Numbered from the stretch's first letter, positions 9,734 through 17,490 are shown. The stretch: DNA of 37,491 nt from Pseudomonas sp. PIC25 (GCF_002286785.1 NZ_MUJY01000059.1:1-37491), one strand, 5' to 3'. Translations and numbers: made by a program. Notes: a model not told the origin generated them from the sequence alone.

Positions 9734-9803
9734 GTCGAGCACGTGATACCCGCCGCCCAGGGGCTGGCCGGTATCGGTTGAGAACGCGAATGCGAGGCGA
9801 AAG

Positions 9804-9837
9804 AAAAAAAGGAGGCAGGAGCCCGATTGACCTCCTG
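9804..9837 (-). terminator. Possible attenuator hairpin in the leader of the giant gene
   Basis: On the minus strand AGGAGG (9836-9831) can pair with CCTCCT (9815-9810), which ends in a run of T, like a small intrinsic terminator about 75 bases before the start codon. CAGGAG (9837-9832) can instead pair with CTCCTG (9821-9816), so the two stems are mutually exclusive. The stems are only 6 bp, so this is tentative. Confidence 0.3.
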
Positions 9838-10032
9838 TGCCCTCGACCGCCAGCACTCGCTGTCAGGCGGAGCGCAAATTGTCAGAGGGCCTGGAGGGCC
9901 ACTATCAGGCGATCTTGATTTGGTGGTAAGGCGCAGCCATCGAGGCTCGGAAAATTCTGATATTCCCGGGCAATTCAGTCGTCTTTATGGCGAATTGCCC
10001 CATCGCCGACGCCAATGTGCCAGCTAGGCCAC

Positions 10033-10046
10033 TAGGAAAATTCCTA
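10033..10046. promoter_or_regulatory. RcsB/FixJ-like dyad upstream of giant surface-protein operon
   Basis: TAGGAAAATTCCTA has perfect 6-bp arms around AA. It resembles the RcsAB box known from enterobacteria (roughly TAAGAATATTCCTA) and other FixJ/NarL-family sites. It lies about 300 bases upstream of the start codon. A related dyad, TCGGAAAATTCTGA, lies at 9947-9960, 86 bp away (about eight helical turns). The identity of the regulator is inferred only from site shape. Confidence 0.35.
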
Positions 10047-10115
10047 AGTCGAGCCCGGCCAGTGTCGGCCAACAATTTGTCTGACCTGTGCACCAATACG
10101 CTTTTGTCGAAAGGC

Positions 10116-11135
10116 TCAGGCACTGTCGCGCAGGACGACTTCGAACCCTACGTCGATCCGCCGTTGTGCAGGCGGCTCGCCACGCATCAGGCCGAGCAGC
10201 ATTTCCGCCGCCAGTTGCCCGATGCGGCCGCGCGCGGTCCGCACGGTGGTCAACGCCGGATGCACCCAAGCGGCGGCCGGCAGGTCGTTGAAACCGGCGA
10301 TAGCCAACCGCTGCGGAACGGCGATTTCGAGCTGGCGCGCACGGAACAGCGCGCCCAGGGCCACGTCGTCGTTGTTGAAGAAGATCGCATCGACCTGCGG
10401 GTGCCGGGCCAGCAAGCGATCCAGCAGATCGGCGCCGAGGCCGATGGAGGACAGCTCCGACGTCAGCAGCTCCAGATTCGGATCGTAGCGCCCGTGCTCG
10501 CGCATGGCCTGGCGATAGCCTTCAGCGCGCTGCAGGGTGCGCGGGTCGAGCTGCGTCGCGGCGAAAGCGATGTGCCGATAGCCCCGCTCGATGAGTGCAC
10601 GGGTCATGGCTGCACCCGCCTCCACTTGGGAAAAGCCGACGCAGTAGTCGTCCTCGGTGTCGCTCAATTCCATCAAGGTGACGACGGGCCCCCGGCAACT
10701 GCCGAGGATTTCACGCGCCGCGTCGCTGCGCTCGAAGCCAGTGACCAACAGCCCGGCCGGCTGATGCGCCAGGAAAGCCCGCAGCAACCGCTCGTCCTCC
10801 TCGACGCGGTAGTGGCTGACGCCGATCATCATCTCGAAACCGGCCGGCATCAGGACCCGCTGGATGGCCTCGACGGTATCGACGAATACCGAGTTGGACA
10901 ACGACGGGATTACCACCGCCACCAGGTTCGACTTGGAACTGGCCAGCGCCCGCGCCGCCGGGTGCGGCACATAGCCGAGTGCCTTGACCGCCTTCATCAC
11001 CTGCTCGCGCAACGCGTCCGATACCCGCTCCGGCTGCGACAGCGCCCGCGAGGCGGACATCAGCGAACAACCGGCGGCCTGGGCCACATCGGACAGGGTG
11101 ACACGTTCGGCGGAGCGGCGACGACGTTGGCTCAT
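10116..11135 (-). CDS. gntR: LacI-family gluconate repressor GntR
   Basis: A 339-residue LacI-family regulator. Residues ~12-58 form the helix-turn-helix and hinge (VTLSDVAQAAGCSLMSASRA, then GYVPHPAARALASS), followed by a periplasmic-binding-protein-like effector domain (IPSLSNSVFVDTVEAIQ, FFNNDDVALGALF, IAGFNDLPAAA). The length and the conserved ...FNDL... and ...VRTARGRIG... blocks fit the GntR gluconate subgroup, which releases DNA on binding gluconate or its 6-phosphate. It is the last gene of the operon gntK/dctQ-dctM-dctP-gntR, 99 bases after dctP. Two near-identical dyads with core TAGCGCTA, upstream of gntK and inside the gntK/dctQ frame, are its probable operators. The sequence just upstream of gntR (11162-11176, GATTCTAGCGCGACC) is a degenerate half match. 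ATG 11135 is preceded by GGAACC. Confidence 0.85.
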   Translation of the reverse strand: MSQRRRRSAERVTLSDVAQAAGCSLMSASRALSQPERVSDALREQVMKAVKALGYVPHPAARALASSKSNLVAVVIPSLSNSVFVDTVEAIQRVLMPAGFEMMIGVSHYRVEEDERLLRAFLAHQPAGLLVTGFERSDAAREILGSCRGPVVTLMELSDTEDDYCVGFSQVEAGAAMTRALIERGYRHIAFAATQLDPRTLQRAEGYRQAMREHGRYDPNLELLTSELSSIGLGADLLDRLLARHPQVDAIFFNNDDVALGALFRARQLEIAVPQRLAIAGFNDLPAAAWVHPALTTVRTARGRIGQLAAEMLLGLMRGEPPAQRRIDVGFEVVLRDSA

Positions 11136-11234
11136 GATGGTTCCATGGCAAAAAGGCCCGCGATTCTAGCGCGACCGGCACACCGGCGGGCAGCGCTGGA
11201 CGCCCGCCCCACCAAGGGCGGACATCCATCGGCA

Positions 11235-12248
11235 TCACTGCGGTGCTTTCTCCAGCTCGGCCTGGACCTGCTGGAACAGCTCCGCGCCCACGGTGTCGAT
11301 CACCTTCTGGATCGCCGGCTGAGCCTGCTCGCGCATGCGCTGGACTTCCTCGGCGCTGATCTCGTTGACCTGCATGCCCTTCTCCTTGAGCTGGGCCAAG
11401 GCCTTGGCCGCTTCCTCGCGGGTGTCCTTACGCTCGAAGTCGCGAGCTTTCTTCGCCGCTTCCATGAGGATGTCCTTCTCGGTCTGCGACAGACCATCCC
11501 ACCAGCGCTTGGACACGGTGACGATCCACGGGCTGTACACGTGGTTGGTCACGGTGAGGTACTTCTGCACCTCGTAGAACTTCGACGAGAGGATGGTGTT
11601 GTAGGGGTTTTCCTGACCGTCCACGGCCTTGGTCTCCAGCGCGGTGAACAGCTCGGAGAACGGCAGCGGCACTGCGTTGGCGCCCATCCGGTTGAAGGTG
11701 TCGAGGAACACCGGGTTCTGCATCACACGCAGCTTGATGCCCTGAAAGTCCTCCATCTTCGCGATCGGTCGCACGTTGTTGGTCATGTTACGGAAGCCGT
11801 TTTCCCAGTAGACCAGGCCAACCAGACCCTTCTCTTCCAGCTTGTCCATGATCTGCCGGCCGACCGGACCGTCGAGCACGGCGTCGGCCTGCTTCTCGCT
11901 GCTGAACAGGAACGGCGTGTCCCACACCGCCATTTCCTTGGTGATGCCCACCAGGGTGGCGGTGGAACCCACCATCATTTCCTGGGCGCCACCGATCAGC
12001 GCGTTCTGCATCTGGTCATCGGAACCCAGGCTGGCCGCGCCGAAGGTACGCACCTTCAGCTTGCCGTCGGAGGCCTTGGCCACTTCCTCGGCGAACAGCT
12101 TGGCCGCCCTGCCCTGGTTGCTGTTCTCGTTGAGGCCGTAGCCGAAGCGGATCATGCGCGGACGGATGTCGTCGGCCTGCGCCGACAGGCTGGCGAGGGG
12201 GCTGAGCAGAACGGCGGCAGCCAGGGCGGAGATCAGTGAACGTCTCAT
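11235..12248 (-). CDS. dctP: TRAP transporter substrate-binding protein DctP
   Basis: A 337-residue periplasmic solute-binding protein of the DctP family, the extracytoplasmic receptor of a TRAP transporter. Residues 1-25 are a signal peptide ending SAQA|DD. Family hallmarks are FGYGLNENSNQGRAAKLFAEEV near the mature N-terminus (split here by normal family spacing), GLVGLVYWENGFRNMTNNVR, GIKLRVMQNPVFLDTFNRMG with the Arg that pairs with the ligand carboxylate, and GQENPYNTILSSKFYEVQ. It therefore binds an organic acid. Because it sits between dctM and gntR in an operon with gluconokinase, gluconate or a related sugar acid is the expected ligand; that is inference. ATG 12248 has AAGGT about 9 bases upstream and gives the expected signal peptide; an upstream extension lacks one. 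Confidence 0.9.
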   Translation of the reverse strand: MRRSLISALAAAVLLSPLASLSAQADDIRPRMIRFGYGLNENSNQGRAAKLFAEEVAKASDGKLKVRTFGAASLGSDDQMQNALIGGAQEMMVGSTATLVGITKEMAVWDTPFLFSSEKQADAVLDGPVGRQIMDKLEEKGLVGLVYWENGFRNMTNNVRPIAKMEDFQGIKLRVMQNPVFLDTFNRMGANAVPLPFSELFTALETKAVDGQENPYNTILSSKFYEVQKYLTVTNHVYSPWIVTVSKRWWDGLSQTEKDILMEAAKKARDFERKDTREEAAKALAQLKEKGMQVNEISAEEVQRMREQAQPAIQKVIDTVGAELFQQVQAELEKAPQ

Positions 12249-12354
12249 GGGGCGATACCTTTGTTGTTGTGGGATGAGGACGGGTTGGGCCTTGCCGGAG
12301 CAAAGCGAGGGTTTACCCCGGCGCCAGGGCGCCAGGCGGAACAAGCGAAGGCGA

Positions 12355-13632
12355 TCAACGCAGCCATGCCAGCGGCACCGTGACGACCTGCGGGAAGGCG
12401 ATCAGCAACGCGACGATGGCCAGGTACACCAGGAAGAACGGCATTACCCCGCGCACCAGCACCTCCATGCGCAGGCGGCCGATGCCGCCGACCACGTTGA
12501 GCACCGTGCCCACCGGCGGGGTGATCAGGCCGATGGAGCCGATCAGTACGAACATCACGCCGAAGTACACCGGGTCGACGCCGGCCTTGACCACGATGGG
12601 CGACAGCACCGGAGCGAGGATCAGGATGGTCGGGGTCAGGTCGAGCACCATGCCCACCGCGATCATCAACACCATGATCGCCAGCACCAGCAGTTGCGGA
12701 TGATCCGCCAGCGGGCCGAGCATGGCACCGATCTCGTCCGGCAGTTGCGCCAGGGTCACCATGTACGCGGACACCGTGGCAGCGGCGCAAAGGAACATCA
12801 CCGAGGCCGTGGTGCGGCTGGCGCGTGTCAGCGCCTCCACCAGGGTGGTCCAGTTCAGCTCGCGATAGAGCAAGGTGGACACCGCCAGCGCATAGACCGC
12901 GGCCACCACCGCGGCCTCGGTCGGGGTGAAGATGCCGAAGCGCAGGCCGCCGACGATGATCACCGGCAGCATCAGCGCCGCCGCGCCGTCCACCAGCGCG
13001 CGCCGGCGTTCGGCGGCGCTGGCCTTGGGCGGGGTCGGCTCGGTGAAGCCACGGGCGATCAGCGACCAGGCGATGATCAGGCCGACGCCCATGATCAGAC
13101 CGGGCACCAGTCCGGCCATGAACAACTGGCTGATCGAGGTGTTGGTCACTACCCCGTAGATTACGAACGGCATCGACGGCGGGATGATCGGCGCGATGAT
13201 CCCGCCGGCCGCCACCAGGCCCGACGAGGCATGTAGCGGATAGCCACGCTGGCGCATCATCGGCAGCAGCAAGGTAGCCAGCGCCGCGGTATCCGCCAGC
13301 GCCGAACCGGACATGCTGGCCAGCAGCACGGCGGCGGCAATGGCGACGAAACCCAGCCCGCCGCGCAAATGGCCGACATAGGCCTGGGCCATGGCGATGA
13401 TCCGCCGGGAAATCCCGCCGGCATTCATCAGTTCGCCGGCCAGGATGAAGAACGGCACGGCCAGCAGCGGGAAGCTGTCGGCGCCGGCCAGCAGGTTCTG
13501 CGCCAGTAGTTGCACGTCCCAGAAATCCAGGTACCACATCAGCACCACGCCAGTGAGGATCAGGGCGAAGGCGATGGGCATCCCGAAGGCCATGAAACCC
13601 AGCAGTGAAGAAAGGAAGACGGCGACAGTCAT
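12355..13632 (-). CDS. dctM: TRAP transporter large membrane subunit DctM
   Basis: A 425-residue integral membrane protein with about 12 hydrophobic segments, the usual length for DctM, the sodium-coupled transport subunit of TRAP systems. Motifs: LLAVPFFILAGELMNAGGIS, GSALADTAALATLLLPMM, ASSGLVAAGGIIAPIIPPSM and GLITPPVGTVLNVVGGI are family signatures around the substrate and sodium sites. It starts at ATG 13632 with a good GAGGA ribosome site, 48 bases after the dctQ end, and is followed 106 bases later by dctP. It works with the DctQ domain encoded in the upstream fusion frame and with DctP in the periplasm. Confidence 0.93.
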   Translation of the reverse strand: MTVAVFLSSLLGFMAFGMPIAFALILTGVVLMWYLDFWDVQLLAQNLLAGADSFPLLAVPFFILAGELMNAGGISRRIIAMAQAYVGHLRGGLGFVAIAAAVLLASMSGSALADTAALATLLLPMMRQRGYPLHASSGLVAAGGIIAPIIPPSMPFVIYGVVTNTSISQLFMAGLVPGLIMGVGLIIAWSLIARGFTEPTPPKASAAERRRALVDGAAALMLPVIIVGGLRFGIFTPTEAAVVAAVYALAVSTLLYRELNWTTLVEALTRASRTTASVMFLCAAATVSAYMVTLAQLPDEIGAMLGPLADHPQLLVLAIMVLMIAVGMVLDLTPTILILAPVLSPIVVKAGVDPVYFGVMFVLIGSIGLITPPVGTVLNVVGGIGRLRMEVLVRGVMPFFLVYLAIVALLIAFPQVVTVPLAWLR

Positions 13633-13680
13633 CAGGTCCTCGTGGGCAATGCCCGATTCTTATTGGAGGTAAAGCGCGAC

Positions 13681-14829
13681 TCAGTCGGCCGTGACATTAG
13701 CCAGCGGGCTGGCCAGCTCTTCGGGACGGCGCCAGACGTTGACCAGTTGGACCAGGGCCAGCAGCACCAGCACCGCCATGCAGGCCAGCACCGGAACCAT
13801 CGCCAGCACCACGGGGTAGCCCACCACCGGGCTCGAATTGCTCCAGCCGAACTGCACTTGGTTCCAGGCGCCGAGGGTAGACAAGGCGCTGGCGACCGCC
13901 ACCAGCAGCCAACTGACGGAATCCACCAGGCGCCGAGCCAGGTGCGGGAAGCGGTCGCGGATCATGCTGAAGCGCATCAGCTCGCCGCGCCGCATGCTTG
14001 AGGCGACGCCGACGAATACCAGCCAGACGAAGGCCAGCCGCGACAGCTCCTCGGCCCCGGCCCAGCCGGTACCGAAGGCGTAGCGCGCTACTACGTTGCC
14101 GAACACTACCACCACCATGAAGGCCATCAGCACCGCCATCAGCCCATCGGTAAGGCGGTCGAACAGCCGCGCCATACCGCCGCTATAGATGGGCTCGCCG
14201 GTCAACTGGGGTTGCACGCCGGGGATATGGTTAGCGCTATCATCGGGCTGCGCGGAAAAATCCACGCGCGCCTGAATCGCCTCCCCCACGGAGACGTGGC
14301 ACACCCAGGCACACACCTCGGCGACCACCGCCTGGCGAGTCTGGGAGGCATCCACGCACAACACACCGGGCTCGCCTTCCGGCGACTCGAGGGTGGCGAA
14401 CTGGCTGTCGACCAGGGAAGTCGGCATGAAATGACCGGGACGGGCCCCGACCCGCTGCAGCGCGGTGGGGTGATCGATGCTCAGATGAGCGAAACGCAAG
14501 CCGGGAACGGCAGCACGCAGGCGATCGCGATAAGCGCGCTTAAGCGCCGAACAGGCCAGCACGAACCCTTCGCCAGCCGCCAGCGCGGCCTGCATTTCGA
14601 CAATCAGCGCGTCCAACCAGTGGATGCGGTCTTCGTCTCCAAGGGGAATGCCGGCGCGCATGCGCTCGACGTTTTCGCGGGGGTGGAAATGGTCGGCCTC
14701 GATATGTCGCCAGCCGAGTTCGGCGGCGACGGCCTGGCTGACGTCGCTCTTGCCGGAACCACTGACACCCATCACCACCAGGGTGCGGCGTGCCGGCTCT
14801 TCGACGCGGGCAGGATGGACAGTAGGCAT
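13681..14829 (-). CDS. gntK: Gluconokinase fused in frame to TRAP small subunit (GntK-DctQ)
   Basis: One uninterrupted 382-residue frame carries two normally separate proteins. Residues ~14-185 are a complete gluconokinase: Walker A GVSGSGKS (21-28), HIEADHFHPRENVERM, DEDRIHWLDAL, ACSALKRAYRDRLR, PGHFMPTSLVDSQFATLE. It phosphorylates gluconate to 6-phosphogluconate in the cytoplasm. Residues ~219-382 are a complete DctQ with four membrane helices (~228-250, 262-280, 302-325, 338-365) and the family motif GAEELSRLAFVWLVFVGVA. The ~33-residue linker (186-218) is not conserved in either family and its DNA contains a GntR-type operator (14225-14244), 57 bases before an internal ATG at 14175 where a separate DctQ could start. 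So either a real bifunctional membrane-tethered kinase is made, or two genes have lost the stop between them and are still expressed separately. Start ATG 14829 is chosen because upstream codons are not gluconokinase-like. Confidence 0.85.
   Translation of the reverse strand: MPTVHPARVEEPARRTLVVMGVSGSGKSDVSQAVAAELGWRHIEADHFHPRENVERMRAGIPLGDEDRIHWLDALIVEMQAALAAGEGFVLACSALKRAYRDRLRAAVPGLRFAHLSIDHPTALQRVGARPGHFMPTSLVDSQFATLESPEGEPGVLCVDASQTRQAVVAEVCAWVCHVSVGEAIQARVDFSAQPDDSANHIPGVQPQLTGEPIYSGGMARLFDRLTDGLMAVLMAFMVVVVFGNVVARYAFGTGWAGAEELSRLAFVWLVFVGVASSMRRGELMRFSMIRDRFPHLARRLVDSVSWLLVAVASALSTLGAWNQVQFGWSNSSPVVGYPVVLAMVPVLACMAVLVLLALVQLVNVWRRPEELASPLANVTAD
14225..14244. promoter_or_regulatory. Probable GntR operator inside the gntK-dctQ frame
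   Basis: Minus-strand reading GATGATAGCGCTAACCATAT, core TAGCGCTA at 14232-14239. It matches the site upstream of gntK in all but a few positions (GATG-x-TAGCGCTAAC-x-AT). It lies 57 bases upstream of the internal ATG of the DctQ part, the same distance as the first site from the gntK ATG (54). Confidence 0.6.
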
Positions 14830-14877
14830 GCGCTCTCCAGGGACCCCATCGATGTGAGGTCGTTCATTGTTTGGCGC

Positions 14878-14899
14878 GATGGTAGCGCTAACAATTCTA
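14878..14899. promoter_or_regulatory. Probable GntR operator and -10 box of the gnt operon
   Basis: Plus-strand GATGGTAGCGCTAACAAT (14878-14895) is a near-perfect inverted repeat of the LacI/GntR type with a central GC. On the minus strand a TAGAAT (14899-14894) adjoins it and may be the -10 box, so a bound repressor would block transcription. The gntK start codon is 54 bases downstream. Confidence 0.6.
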
Positions 14900-15059
14900 T
14901 CCGGCAAGCCAGGGGAAAGAGAGGTTTGGGAAAAGACGACGAATGAAATGCCCCGCCAGCCCACAAGTGGGCTGAAGGATGCAAGAGCGGATTCATCGGT
15001 GAGTGAAAGGCATGCGCTCATACCGCGTCGGGCGTGTGAGCCGATGCCCACAACGATCC

Positions 15060-15130
15060 GTAGGAGCGAGTTCTGCTCGCGAAGCAAGATATCGCCGAAC
15101 GCACGAATCGCCAGCAGAGCTGGCTCCTAC
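15060..15130. repeat. Inverted REP pair (REPIN-like)
   Basis: GTAGGAGCGAGTTCTGCTCG at the left and, on the opposite strand, GTAGGAGCCAGCTCTGCTGG from the right end. Both are the common Pseudomonas REP head GTAGGAGC plus an internal hairpin. Two inverted copies 20 bases apart form a mobile REPIN-type unit. Confidence 0.8.
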
Positions 15131-15210
15131 AAAGAGCTTGCCTGCTCTGGGGTGTGTGACTGTCGGGATAGAAGAGAAGCAAATCCGCGGTCATCGATAC
15201 AACCGCGGAT

Positions 15211-15250
15211 AAAAACCGCTCGACAACGCGGAGAACGCGTTGTCGAGCGG
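15211..15250 (-). terminator. Strong intrinsic terminator of the ricin-lectin gene
   Basis: CCGCTCGACAACGCG (15216-15230) and its perfect 15-bp complement (15236-15250) enclose a 5-base loop, and on the minus strand five T follow (15215-15211). It starts 10 bases past the stop codon. A second hairpin, ATCCGCGG/CCGCGGAT at 15183-15210, follows. Confidence 0.9.
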
Positions 15251-15260
15251 GCGAAGTCAA

Positions 15261-16937
15261 TCAGCGCAGCGATACGCCGCCCGACTTCCAATAGCTGTTG
15301 GTCTTCCTGATCAAGTTACCACCATCGGTTTCCGGGTTGGTCTGTGGGTAATCTCCAGGACCGAACAGCAGGGCAACAACGTGGGCATTCGCGACCTCGT
15401 TCATACGCGAGAAGAAATAATCCACCTTGTTGTCCTTGTAGTGCTGGAACGTATTGTTCATGGCCATGTTACCCAGCGGAATCTGCCAGATGATCATGGG
15501 CTTGCCGATGGTCTCGGTGAGCGTCTTGATCTGATTCATGTAGGTGGCGAAGCCTTTGTCGTCCCACCAGTGGTAAGACTTCCCTTGCTCCTGATACCAG
15601 CCTGCATCCCGGTCCGAGGCATCGGTCACGAGGAAGTCGCCTTTGTCGGCGCCGAGATCCTTAAAGAACTTTGCACATTCCTGCGGTTTCCCTTCCATGT
15701 TGTAGTCCCAGCAGGAAACGTGGATGCCTACGGTGGAGTTGGGCGCATACTTGTGCGCCATCGAGATCAAGCAGCTTGCCAATCCGGCAGCATTGTTCTC
15801 GTCGTTGGCACAATCGGTCGAGTTAGCTGCCTTGACTTGCGCAGGGACAGCCCGGGGGTTGCTATTGATTGACCGCACGTAGCCCCAGAAGTCCGGCTCC
15901 AGGTGGATTGTGGTCTTCTCGTCTCCGACCTGCTGGAGGAAGAAACGGTAGTCATCCATGTAGCGCTTGAGCAGCTTGGCGTCGTTGACGGCGTTGACTT
16001 CGCCCGGGCCATCGGAATAGCCCGCCGCGTCCCCGAGATCCCTCAGCGAATACCACGTCCAGTGCTTCATCTGTGCGAGATTTTTCTGTCCAGCCACAAA
16101 GTTTTTACGCTCGCGCCACATCGAAACGAACAAGCCGGGCTTGGTGTTCCATTGCGACCGCGACCAGCAGGCCCACCATTGAGTCATATTGCCGCAGGCA
16201 TTATCGCAGTTGTTATAACAAGCCTGGTTGGTCGCTGGCTGGCTATGCACATAGTGGTAACGTATATGGAACGGCGCCGCGTCAGAGGTTTTATCCTCCA
16301 TCGCTCCGCCGATCAGTATTTTGTCGCTGCCCATGAAGGTCTTGCTGAACGACCCCGAACCACCCGTCGCAGTCGGCGCGACACAATCGCCGTCCACAGG
16401 GTTGAAATACCAACGCTGATTCGCCGACGAGTTATTGGCATTCTGATAGATTGCCGAACCACGGGATTTATCGGCTACCGTCACGAGTTTTTTCGAATGC
16501 TCGCCGACGATCGTGAAACCGCCGCTCTTGGAACTGACCAACTGCCATTGCTGGTTGGGGTTTCCGGAGTAATCCCATTGATTGATGGCGCCGCCGTCCA
16601 CGGTGTACCAGCCATAGACATCCATGGCTTTCTTGCTGTGCGTGGGACGAATCGTCCACTTCCCGTTACCCAGGTCGGTAACCAACCAACGCTGGTTGGC
16701 CGCTCCATTTGCCGGCCACTGGATTATCTTGGCATTGTTTTCCTTGGAGCCGCCAGAAACATCCAAATACAGGCCACTGGCTTCATTGACGATGTTGTAG
16801 ACCTTGCCGCTCACCGGCATATAGGTGCAGTTGGCCGCTTGCGCGGCGAATGACAGAAAACCACCGGCGACCACCGCTGCGACTTGCCCCGCAATGATGG
16901 CCGTCGATTTAACGAAGGAAAAACTATTTCCTAACAT
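15261..16937 (-). CDS. Secreted ricin-type lectin protein with hydrolase-like domain
   Basis: 558 residues. Residues 1-34 are a signal peptide (FAAQA|AN). Residues ~45-178 are a ricin-type beta-trefoil with three QxW repeats (QRW 82-84, QQW 129-131, QRW 174-176), which binds sugars. Residues ~195-558 look like a TIM-barrel, glycoside-hydrolase-like domain (KILIGGAMED, HLEPDFWGYV with Glu347 as a candidate acid/base, VGIHVSCWDYN, KPMIIWQIPLGN). It is rich in Cys, Trp and Asn. The protein is probably exported and acts on an external polysaccharide; the enzyme class is not recognised. Two ATGs are possible: 16937 is preferred because GGAAGG lies 8 bases upstream, against 2 bases for ATG 16943. 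Its GC is visibly below its neighbours and REP elements lie on both sides, suggesting acquisition. It is a single-gene unit with its own terminator. Confidence 0.8.
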   Translation of the reverse strand: MLGNSFSFVKSTAIIAGQVAAVVAGGFLSFAAQAANCTYMPVSGKVYNIVNEASGLYLDVSGGSKENNAKIIQWPANGAANQRWLVTDLGNGKWTIRPTHSKKAMDVYGWYTVDGGAINQWDYSGNPNQQWQLVSSKSGGFTIVGEHSKKLVTVADKSRGSAIYQNANNSSANQRWYFNPVDGDCVAPTATGGSGSFSKTFMGSDKILIGGAMEDKTSDAAPFHIRYHYVHSQPATNQACYNNCDNACGNMTQWWACWSRSQWNTKPGLFVSMWRERKNFVAGQKNLAQMKHWTWYSLRDLGDAAGYSDGPGEVNAVNDAKLLKRYMDDYRFFLQQVGDEKTTIHLEPDFWGYVRSINSNPRAVPAQVKAANSTDCANDENNAAGLASCLISMAHKYAPNSTVGIHVSCWDYNMEGKPQECAKFFKDLGADKGDFLVTDASDRDAGWYQEQGKSYHWWDDKGFATYMNQIKTLTETIGKPMIIWQIPLGNMAMNNTFQHYKDNKVDYFFSRMNEVANAHVVALLFGPGDYPQTNPETDGGNLIRKTNSYWKSGGVSLR

Positions 16938-17490
16938 ATCCATCGCCTTCCCAATTAGTTGACATAGGCATCAGAAAAAAATGCCGATTGGCATTACCGA
17001 GACTGAAACATGCATTGTCGGGGTTCGTCTCGATCCACATGGATTTGCCGATGCCCAAAGAGGAAATCCATCCTTCAGAAAGCAAGCGCAAGCGTTGCCC
17101 CGGCAGGTGACTGCCAAGCGATCCAAGATCAAACACGATTAGAACAGTGGCGAACCCCATACAATTGCCACTCGGTGATGTACTGAGGATTTATATTTCC
17201 CCAGCCCTCTTCAAATATATTTCGGCACTGCTGTCAGATATAAATCCAGATCACAGCCCCTATTATCGAGAGGTTTGGCGATTATATGTTTCGGGGATTG
17301 TTAGACAATCGGGCAAGTCCCTACGAAGGCGTCGAATTCTCGGGAAATTCCGAATATGCCAAGTCATAGTGCTCACGACCACAAACCATGTCTCATTTCA
17401 ACGCGTACAAGCCAGGGGGAGACTCTCCACGAATATGACTTCGGCCCATCGCGAATGAATTCCCCCACGACGAGGGCCGAACGCTACCCT
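16938..17490. other. AT-rich intergenic region upstream of the ricin-lectin gene
   Basis: About 550 bases of conspicuously lower GC than the rest. No credible gene: a 78-codon minus frame starting at 17160 lacks family resemblance or a ribosome site. It should contain the lectin-gene promoter. A dyad TCGGGAAATTCCGA occurs at 17340-17353. Together with the lectin gene it looks like one foreign segment. Confidence 0.55.

Larger units (their letters stand above)
9734..10115. other. Intergenic leader/promoter region of the giant surface-protein operon
   Basis: A 382-base gap between the gntR stop and the giant gene start, both on the minus strand. No gene is visible. It contains two related dyads (9947-9960 and 10033-10046) and a hairpin with a T run (9804-9837), described separately. 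Its size and these sites suggest a regulated promoter with a long leader. Confidence 0.55.
14900..15260. other. Intergenic region upstream of gnt operon
   Basis: Between the gnt promoter and the end of the ricin-lectin gene (both minus strand). It holds an 8-bp dyad (CAGCCCAC AA GTGGGCTG, 14957-14974), an inverted REP pair (15060-15130) and two hairpins with a terminator (15183-15250). No gene is seen. Confidence 0.6.

Noticed and set aside
9987-12239. 750-codon plus-strand open frame opposite gntR and dctP
   Set aside because: Both minus-strand genes are clear family members with ribosome sites; the plus frame is compositionally biased (His/Arg/Gln/Gly-rich) and resembles no protein.
13681-14829. 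Reading the GntK-DctQ fusion as a frameshift artefact
   Set aside because: Both domains are in the same frame with no frame change; the only artefact that could create it is a lost stop codon, which cannot be judged from one sequence.
16924-17160. 78-codon minus-strand frame upstream of the ricin-lectin gene
   Set aside because: No ribosome site, no family resemblance, overlaps the likely lectin promoter and start; treated as non-coding.
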